Positions 56,018 to 64,000 of a stretch of 64,000 nucleotides of DNA are shown one piece after another; the stretch's first letter is position 1, and every line of letters starts with the position of its first letter. Made by a program: the position numbers and the translations under genes. The notes under the pieces were generated by a model that made no database searches, had not been told where the DNA came from, and was given only the letters and a program-made list of their open reading frames with translations. The stretch comes from Brassica napus (Eukaryota > Streptophyta > Magnoliopsida > Brassicales > Brassicaceae): the NCBI RefSeq assembly GCF_020379485.1, contig NC_063450.1:28620137-28684136 (forward strand), in the 5' to 3' direction.

Positions 56018-57282
56018 TCTATTATATTAAAATAGAAGTCATGACTTATTTCATGTGTGACTTTTTTTAATTTAGAATATCTTTTAATTTTTTTATTAAA
56101 TGTATTTTATTAAAATTAATAACACATAAAATCTTTAAACTACTTAAATCATAATATCTTTTGATATTTTTTCATTTTAAATATATAATCTTTTGATATC
56201 TTTTCATTTTAAATATAAAAATATATATTTTAAAAAATCTAACAATTCTGTTTGAAAATATTTTAACAAAAAAATTCAAAAATATATGTAAATAATTTTA
56301 ATAATTACGTAATTAGTTTTGAAATATTATCATACATTAATATATTCAGTTATCGTTTATAAAACTATGTGTATTCTATTAAAATAGAAGTCATGACTTA
56401 TTTCATGTGTGATTTTTTTAATTTAGAATATCCTTTAATTTTTTTAGTAAATATATTTTATTAAAACTAATAACACATAGAATCTTTAAACTACTTTAAT
56501 CATAATATCTTTTGATATCTTTTCATTTTAAATATAAAAATATATTTTTAAAAAAATCTAATAAATCTGTTTGAAAAGATTTTAACAAAAAAATTCAAAA
56601 ATATATATAAATATTTTCACTAATTAAGTAATAAGTCATTAGATTTTCAAAAATATATCTTTTATAAAATAAATAATAAAATTATATCACATTCTTTTAT
56701 TTATTATATAATCATAATCAATCGTATCAAAATAAAATTATTATATTGAGCTAAATATGGTAAAATTATATTAAATTAATAAATTTATATAATTTATTTT
56801 CATAATTATTAATATTAATTTACAAAATTTAATATGTTGGTAAGATGGGTGAATATTCATGTTAAAAATATAATACGACGACAGAACGATTTAACATTAG
56901 CAAACTATATAATACATGTATAAAGTTAATATTTTTAAATATACAATAATATATTATCTAAAATAAATAAAAATAAAAAATATTGCTAAAAACAATATTT
57001 AGCATAAATTAAATACAAAATAATTGTTTAATAACTAAATGCAAATACAATAAGATAAATATATAATAAGAAACAACAAATACATATGACAGTTTTAAAT
57101 AATTGATTAACTACAACATATAAACTATAAAAATATTGAATTAGTGTATCTGAAATAGTTATATAAACATTTAAATATAAGGTTACCTTTTAAAAAATGT
57201 ATACTACTAATGGTCTAAAATAGATATCTACGTATATAAAACTGAAACAAACATCTACGCGGTTGAGCGGGTCGAGATCTAG
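56018..57282 (+). mobile_element. Non-autonomous Helitron with duplicated 5' end
   Basis: Starts TCTATTATATTAAAATAGAA after an A at 56017. The same terminus recurs at 56375 (TCTATTAAAATAGAAGTCAT) with about 300 bp of related sequence behind each. The 3' end has ACGCGGTTGAGCGGGTCGAG then ATCTAG at 57282, the usual Arabidopsis-type Helitron end, although the next base is G instead of T. No ORF. Confidence 0.65.
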
Positions 57283-58673
57283 GATAACCTAAAACTATAG
57301 ATGTGTCGTCTTTCTTTTTCTTAAACGAAATTGTGGGCATCAATGCCAAAACCCATGCTAAATTTACGATGTCTATACAAATTCGATGTTTATTTTGAAT
57401 GTGTTTATAGGTGACATCCATAATTGAAATCTAAAGTAGGAGACTCAACTCCTAACTTAGACCTACGAAACAAATTCTAACAACCACTATCTGACGATTA
57501 ATTATTGTTTTATGTATTTATTTCAGTGAGTTTGTATACATAATGTTTATTGTTTTTTTTTACGATCGATCATTTATGAGTTTTAGTTTTTTAACCATTT
57601 TATCTTGACATCAGTATTATTATTGCTCTTCAAAGTTATGCCGGTGGTTCATATTTACTATTTAGATAGAAATCTTACAAATGAAAACACATACACAGAG
57701 AAAGGAATTTGGAATTTAAGTATAAAGAATACGACCACATATTAATAATAAGACTCTAAAAAAAAAGTCGATCAAAGCACACAGGAAAAGCTGCAATGGC
57801 GGCGGAGATACGTGGTGGGTTTAGGATTAGTAACTATCCCTTTGATTATTGCTTTAAATTTTGTTTTTAATTTATATACTATAGTCAGCTATATGCCTAT
57901 ATCATTTGCTGAATTAATAAATATAGAGCTCAATTTTAAATATTGCATAACAATTATACGTTCGTTTCATAATGATTCCACATGATCATCACTGTCATCA
58001 CCTCGATATCCCTTTCCCTTTCGAAGTCTTTTTTTTTTCTTAATTTACAGTCATACTCAACTCGATTCAATAATGCATTCGTGATCTTTTACGCAACTCC
58101 ACGAATGTGCCTCGTGACAAAAATAATCTCAAATTATGATCGAAACAGTACAAGAAAGATTCAATGAGCACATATCAAATGCGATAGACATAAATCTACG
58201 TAACTATGTCCAAAACGTAACTACTCTAAAAGTATTATCGTTTAGAAACATGTTTCCTAACCTATATAGCACATTACAGTTAAGTTCATGAGTCATAACC
58301 ATAACAGTCGATTTGTTTTTGGCGGCAGGAAAAATGAATTTCTACTAACCATATAGATATATATTTTTTTAAAAAACAGAATCTTAGTAGATATTGGTTA
58401 ACTGGAGAAGAAAATAATGGTAATAGATCTTGTTAATAAAGCTGAAAAAGAGATAGGTGCGGTTTGGTTTGAAGAACAAAACTAAGGGAGAGAATCTGCA
58501 ACGTGACATAACGAGAGAGTGGTCCTGCAAATTTCTCCTGAAACATAGGCCGTCGATTATTTTAGACATGAGCCCACTTAGAATAAAAGTGATTACCTTT
58601 CTGTCTTTTATTATTATTTTATAAATACACTATTTTCTTAGCTAAATGCGAAGGTGCTTCGCAAATCTTTCAC

Positions 58674-58736
58674 CTTACCGGTGGAATATCATCTTCTTTT
58701 TTTTTTGACAAAGGGCTTACGGTGGAATATCATCTT
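58674..58736. repeat. Micro-insertion: 20 bases between 21-22 bp direct repeats
   Basis: The repeat core GGTGGAATATCATCTT ends at 58695 and 58736. The insert is a T-tract plus GACAAAGGG. The copies differ by one base indel. Confidence 0.7.
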
Positions 58737-60108
58737 TCTGCGCTAATCATAATATAAGGAACGTGATCAGACGGCTTGCTTTTTCCACAATATTCTCTAA
58801 CTTTTTTCTGCTTTCTCATATTCTTTGGATTGGATTCGTATCTCTCGTTTCTTCTCTATCTCTTCATAGTTCTTCACTTCCAATCAATTGTTTACAATTA
58901 AAAAGTATAGTTTTCATCGAAGAGTATATTTACTAGATAATTTAATTGGCATATAAACATTTTTTTCTTTCTCAAAAAGTTTGTATTCCTAAGACCATTT
59001 CCGATATATTCCACTATTTTATTTTTAAAATAGAGAAATTCTAAAATATATATTTTTTTAATAGAGATGTTTTTCTTCAATGTATTTTTCTATTTTTGCT
59101 TCTAAAAAAATATTCTCAATAGATTCTATTTAAACTTTACAACAAATACATTTTATGTATGAAAGTTGATAAATTAACCCTATTTATTTTTAACTTTTAC
59201 AAAAATTTCATAAAATTATTACTTTTTTAGACTAAAGTTTCTTTATAAAAACTATTATGTAAATAAAAAGTGTGATTTTAAGCTTATAAAAATTATATTT
59301 TCTTTAAAAAGTAACTATTTGGTTATAATTATAATAGTTTAAAAATTAAAAGATTATTTTGTAAATAAAAAAGTATGAATCGATAATAAAGGAATGCTAT
59401 TTTTGTCTCTCTATATGTAAAGGAAAGAATAGTAATTTCTATTTAAAGAAAAAAATAGAGGTGGTTGAAACATTTTTTCTTCTATTATAGTATTTAGAGG
59501 TGCAAATAGCAATGGGTTGGAAAGCTTTTCGATGTTGTTTTCTATTATTGTGAATTATAATTAGTAATTATCAGTGCTGATTGCAAAGCTTTTTCGATGT
59601 TTCTGATGCATCGACAATTTTACGGACAAAAATAGTTCGGACAAACCTTTTTACCGTATTTCTGTGTGTTTAATGGACAAAAAATACTTTAATTTTGGTA
59701 TTTTGTCGGAAAATATATTATTTTTTACGAGGTTCCACTTCATTGAAATTTTTTTCCAACTTTGTTATGTTCAAAAGTTTATGATGCCAATATTTCAATA
59801 TTGGAGGTGATTGGTTGGACTGCAACTATACAAAATTTATTGTAGAACTTCGTCTATAAAATTTTTTATTTAGTTTTAAAAGATGTAGTCTTAAGATTTT
59901 CTACAGCTAAAAAATGGGAGTTTAGAAAATAAGATTTTTACGATCATTTTTTTTTTAGCTATAGCTTTAATTTTTGACTATAGTTTTAAAAACTAATATA
60001 AAGCATGATCGGTGATTTTTAGATAAAAAATTAAGTTAAAGTCATTTCCTGCATCCCAAAAAATACTTTTTCAAAAAAATCTAACACTAAATGAAGATGC
60101 TGAATTTC

Positions 60109-60161
60109 AAATATAAAAAGAAAATGTCCAGACAGTTCAAAAAAAAATATAAAAAGAAAAT
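60109..60161. repeat. Micro-insertion: GTCCAGACAGTTC plus A-tract between 17 bp direct repeats
   Basis: AAATATAAAAAGAAAAT at 60109-60125 and 60145-60161; insert of 19 bases, plus orientation. Confidence 0.7.
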
Positions 60162-60734
60162 TTTACATACGTCAATAGGAGATTATCTCAGAGAACAAAA
60201 TAGATGATCGTATACAGAAACAAATAATTGACAGATATCATTTTGTTATATAGTATAAATCAATAGTATCACTTACAAATATTTGTGTGTCGGGCGACTG
60301 CCTGGAACATTACTTTGGAATATTCACGAGTTTAATTGAAATCTTTTTTATTGTCCACATAGAAGAGTTGAAAATTGATTAAGCAATGACGAATTAGAGA
60401 TAATCATAATCAAATGGCCATGATTAGTTGTAAACCTCTAGGGTATTTCCTTTAAATGCAATATAAAAAGTTAAAAAATGCCAAAATTGTACATCACGCT
60501 ACGTAGGTAATGCCGTTGCTAAAAGACATAAAATGTCTGCTGATGTATTGGAGAAATTAAATACTTCTCAAAAATATTATTAATTTTTATTTATTTCTTC
60601 CTTATTTTAAGGGTCAACCAGCCTAATAAATAACATATAAAAAAATAACTTGGTCCAAAACACGTATACATCTTTTCTTTTCTTTTTTTTTTGCAAAATA
60701 TAAAAAACAGGTATACATCGATATAAGCATTTTG

Positions 60735-60776
60735 TAGAACAAAAAATACTTTTTTTTTCTAGAACAAAAAATACTT
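60735..60776. repeat. Micro-insertion: TTTTTTTC between 17 bp direct repeats
   Basis: TAGAACAAAAAATACTT at 60735-60751 and 60760-60776. Confidence 0.7.
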
Positions 60777-61111
60777 CAATGCATGTATCTGGTTCGTATA
60801 GTTTATCATCCAACTTAGGAAAACCGACTTGTGGAAATTGAGGAGGCAGACTTATATATGATTTATCTGCAATTCTATTTTTTATTCAAATCGAAATCCA
60901 ATCTAGCATGGATCTATCAGGTATAGTGTTTTAGCTTCGACTACCTTTAAGCAAATTTAGTTTATGTTTTAATTTCATATAATAAAGAAAAAAAATATTT
61001 CTAAAAATTATCCTATATATATATATATATATTTAGTTTATATGAAGTAATTTAAATCCTTACGTACCTCAAATATACCCTTTTAAACGTATACCTTAGA
61101 ATTACTCAATC

Positions 61112-62352
61112 TTTTTTTTTTCTTACAACAAACATTTACACACTCATATTGACTCTTTAAACCAAATTAGTAATTCCGTAACCATGTGAACGACGAAAGA
61201 TGGTTGTGTGCGAGCACTGCGTACTAAGCTATCCACCCGTAGGTTCTCCGTCCGAGGTACATGAACAATGTCTGAGTTGAGAAAACTTCTTTTTAGAAGC
61301 TTGATGTCATCCAGGTAACTCTCAAATGCTGGTCATTCTTCTGGTTCCGAAACCATCTTCACCAATTGAGAACAATCTATTGCAAACGTAACCTGGAACT
61401 ATCTTAAATTCTTCATACATTCCATAGCCCAAATTAGTGCTTCCACCTCCGAATGAAGAGGTGAAAGACATGCCCTTACATTCCTTGCCCCTAATAAACC
61501 ATCAAAACCCGGTAAAATGCTATACCATCCTTGCCCTGAAAATAAATCATTATCTTTCCATGAACCATCTATGAAGCACCATGTTGTGGGTCTGGTCTGT
61601 GCCGGATGCCCCCTCGTTTGATCATTGACTACATGTGCCTCAGCCCAAAGTGTTGATTCTAATTCTGCTATTTTAAGTGTGTCACTTGGTTCAATATCCA
61701 GACTGCAAAACACTTTGTTATTCCGATCTTTCCATATATATCATAATATCAATGCAAATTGGTGGTCATTCATCTTTTGATTGACTCTCCAAAAAAGATG
61801 ATCCATGTTAGCAAACAAAGAACTAGTAGAAAAAAATATTAGGGTTCGATGGAATCATAGATACTGCCCACACTTGACGTGCTGGAGGACATTAAAAAAA
61901 CACATGATTTATTGATTCCTCCGAATCTCCACATCGAGCACAACATATATCCCCTTGTATTCCTCTTGCTTTAAGATTTTTCATTACCGCTATACATCCT
62001 GAAAGGATCTGCTATAAAAAGTGTTTTATCTTCGGGGGACACTGCACTTTCTAGCAGGATGCTTTTAGTATATTCACTGTAGGACCATAAAAATCTGGTG
62101 GTTTTTCCTTATCAGGATAGACCCGTTCCACTTGATAACCTGATTGGACCGAGTATTTCCCATTGTTAGTGAAATGTCATTCATTCCTATCTTCCATCGA
62201 ATTTCTACTTAATGGAATACTTTCAATAATTTTTACATTATTAGGATCCACCAAAGCCCTGATTGCCTATAAATTCCATGTTCGGGATTCCGAGTTAATG
62301 AGGAAATCCACTGTAAGGTTCGGGTAATTGTTTTGAAGGTTTTTGTTTGCTG
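61112..62352 (-). pseudogene. LINE 3' part: zinc-finger linker and RNase H domain
   Basis: Read on the minus strand from about 62352: SGYQVERVYPDK, then a degenerate zinc-finger (CCARCGDSEESINHVFF) and FANMDHLFWRVNQ. An RNase H domain follows with TTWCFIDGSWKDNDLFSGQG, SEVEALIWAMECM, VTFAIDCSQLVKMVSEPEE and HVPRTENLRVDSLARSA. It ends in a poly(A) tract (T run at 61112-61121 on the plus strand). Stops interrupt it after NLR, EE and elsewhere. No flanking duplication was found. The catalytic Asp-Glu-Asp residues of RNase H are still visible. Confidence 0.75.
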
Positions 62353-63051
62353 GTCTCGGGCGAGTGGTACACACTTATTAAAACAAAATTTTATCCTTCG
62401 ACCTAACCTTTTTTGTAAGTTTTTTAATTAAATACACAATTCTATTATATAGTTAAATTCATTCTTCTAATGGTGGAAAATAACATTACACTAGTAGATG
62501 TGTTTCCTAACAACGCAATAACTAATCTTGTGTCTAAACAATATAAAACATTATGTCTTACCTTTTTAATAAATTTTTATTTATCTTCTTTTAAATTATT
62601 TGATTTAAAGCTAATCAAATATTTTATAAAAAGTTGAAAATAAGTATAACTATTTTTACGGGTTTAGATACTACAAAAAAAATCATTTATATGGAATACT
62701 TTAAGTTAATAGATTTTTTTTGTATTTTCATAAATAAAAAACGTATTAGATTCTTATTCTTAAATTATTTTTATTATTAAGAACATATAATTATATATGC
62801 GAGATTATGCTTGGTTTGAGTTGACATCAAATAGTTATATACAAATAAAATGTTAGAATTAATAAATTAACATAAATATGTTTTATAATTAGAATTTTAT
62901 CAAATAAGTATATATCAAAATTTAATCAACAAATTATAGATATTTTATTAAAGCTTGTAATAAAATGGGTTGAAATAATTTTTAAAAACCTAAATAATAT
63001 TTTAGATAATTTTTCGTATTTAATATAAATATAATATAATATAATTATAAT
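62353..63051. other. AT-rich intergenic DNA
   Basis: No feature recognised. Confidence 0.5.
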
Positions 63052-63064
63052 GTTTTAAAATACA

Positions 63065-63426
63065 CTTTATTCGGAATGTAAGGGCATGTCTTTCACCTCT
63101 TCATTCGGAGGTGGATTCTTTGATTTGGGCAATGGAATGTATGAAGAATTTAAAACAGTTTCAGGTTACGTTTGCAACGGATTGTTTTCAATTGGTGAAG
63201 ATGGTTTCGGAACCTGAAGAATGAACAGGATTTGAAAGTTATCCGGAAGATATTAAGCTTTTACAAAGAAGCTTCCTCAACTTAGACATCGTTCATGTAC
63301 CTCGGACGGAGAGCCTACGGGCGGATAGCTTAGCACGTAGTGCTAGGAAACAACTGTCTTGAAGAGTTACCAATTTGGTTTACAGAGTCAATATGAGTCT
63401 GTGAATGTCTTGTTGTAAAAAAAAAA
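63065..63426 (+). mobile_element. Severely 5'-truncated LINE (362 bp) with 13 bp target duplication
   Basis: GTTTTAAAATACA at 63052-63064 and 63427-63439. The insert encodes the end of the same RNase H (SLIWAMECMKNLKQFQVTFA, HVPRTESLRADSLARSA) and finishes with about 10 A. It is the inverted counterpart of 61112-61480. Confidence 0.85.
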
Positions 63427-63493
63427 GTTTTAAAATACAGCAAATAAAAATATTGAAATATTACTTATCAAAAATTGTTAGAATCTATTAATA

Positions 63494-64000
63494 TCCCCTA
63501 TATATTAATTGAGAAGCATTTAAAAAATTAGAACCTTAATTTTGAATTAATTAAAAAAAAAACTTCAATCCTAGGTGGTACTTCTAAATGCCTTCTAAAT
63601 TCTATTTCAAAAAATTCTAGAGCATCTAATATAAAATATAGTTTAAAATATTCTAACAGCATTATATAACCCAAAGTATAAGAAATGTGTATTCTTTCCT
63701 TAAATAAAAGTTACAGAATTACCTAATATGATTAACATATATATGACAATTAATGACTATGAATTATAAATATTTGATAACAATTTTTGCATCCTTCTTT
63801 ATTTTTGTTTAATTTATATTATTAAAAATATTAAACAATCACATTAACCATATAATAAAAAAATAGATTTTTTTTCTTATATGTTATATTTTGATTTTTT
63901 TTTAAATGACTTTGAAATTACATAAATGAGGAAACTTTATATGTTATATTTAAAAAAATTTAAAACGACTTTAAATTATAAAAATAAGGAAACCTTATAT
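63494..64000 (+). mobile_element. Possible Helitron 5' end running off the window
   Basis: TCCCCTATATATTAATTGAG after an A resembles a Brassicaceae Helitron start. 63886-64000 is a two-unit repeat (ATATGTTATATTT...GAGGAAAC). The 3' end is outside the window. Confidence 0.4.

Larger units (their letters stand above)
57283..61111. other. AT-rich intergenic DNA
   Basis: Nothing gene-like is convincing. 57795-57850 opens MAAEIRGGFRISNYPFDYC and stops, possibly a stray first exon. 58647-58663 is a hairpin (TGCGAAG-GTG-CTTCGCA). Micro-insertions lie at 58674, 60109 and 60735. 59805-60020 may be a decayed MITE (GGTGATTGGTTGGACTGCA at the left). Confidence 0.4.

Noticed and set aside
58647..58663. 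Hairpin as a Helitron 3' end
   Set aside because: The hairpin is good but the following CTAA/T context does not fit well and no 5' end was found.
60664..60719. Another micro-insertion with GTATACATC repeats
   Set aside because: Only 9 bp repeats around a 38-base insert; too weak compared with the others.
1..64000. tRNA or rRNA genes
   Set aside because: No cloverleaf-like or ribosomal sequence noticed by eye; TGGTATCAGAGC sites are primer-binding sites of LTR elements.

Overview
The window is a plant nuclear chromosome segment, most likely from a Brassicaceae species (Brassica or Raphanus type). The evidence is spliced genes with GT-AG introns, an NPY/NPH3-type BTB gene, a HOOKLESS1-like acetyltransferase gene, and captured gene fragments that all read as Arabidopsis-like proteins. 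It is overwhelmingly transposon sequence. Only two conventional host genes are visible, placed tail to tail: an NPH3/NPY2-like gene (48035-50274, +) and a HLS1-like GNAT gene (51924-53390, -). A third intact-looking gene, for a GRF zinc-finger protein, lies inside a DNA transposon.

Layout. 1-14274: a four-deep nest. A LINE reverse-transcriptase pseudogene on the minus strand is split by a 12.86 kb LTR element (118-12977, target duplication AATAG). That element holds a MULE-like element (about 2351-11191) carrying a piece of a LACS8/9-type acyl-CoA synthetase gene, which in turn holds a GAG-only Copia element (2815-9156, target duplication AATTT). 14278-15541: a PIF/Harbinger-type element with a TAA duplication that carries prolyl 4-hydroxylase exons. 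16458-17511: fragments of a monosaccharide transporter and of an RNase H domain, plus a 245 bp MITE. 18250-23315: a 5.07 kb PIF/Harbinger transposon with a GRF zinc-finger gene, a broken Myb/trihelix-like ORF1, and a DDE transposase with one premature stop. 24819-28148: Helitron sequences and a second MITE interrupted by a hAT element. 28195-32747: a complete RE1-like Copia element (target duplication GTACA). 32952-33198: a third MITE. 34947-43270: a large PIF-type element with fragments of a peroxiredoxin-like gene, RAE1 and a plant membrane-protein gene, plus a 5'-truncated Copia element. 43438-45017: a 5'-truncated LINE with poly(A) tail and a 15 bp duplication. 45033-48034: repeats, Helitron 5' ends and a 28-base G run upstream of the NPH3-like gene. 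53391-64000: AT-rich sequence with Helitrons, tandem repeats and two inverted LINE 3' ends.

How it works together: this is a long-lived insertion site for mobile DNA beside a small genic island, not an operon or pathway locus. PIF/Harbinger elements with a TAA duplication recur six times. At least eleven very small insertions, each an A- or T-tract plus a few bases between 11-22 bp direct repeats, look like extreme 5'-truncated LINE insertions. All calls come from reading the sequence; family assignments rest on remembered protein motifs and no search was run.
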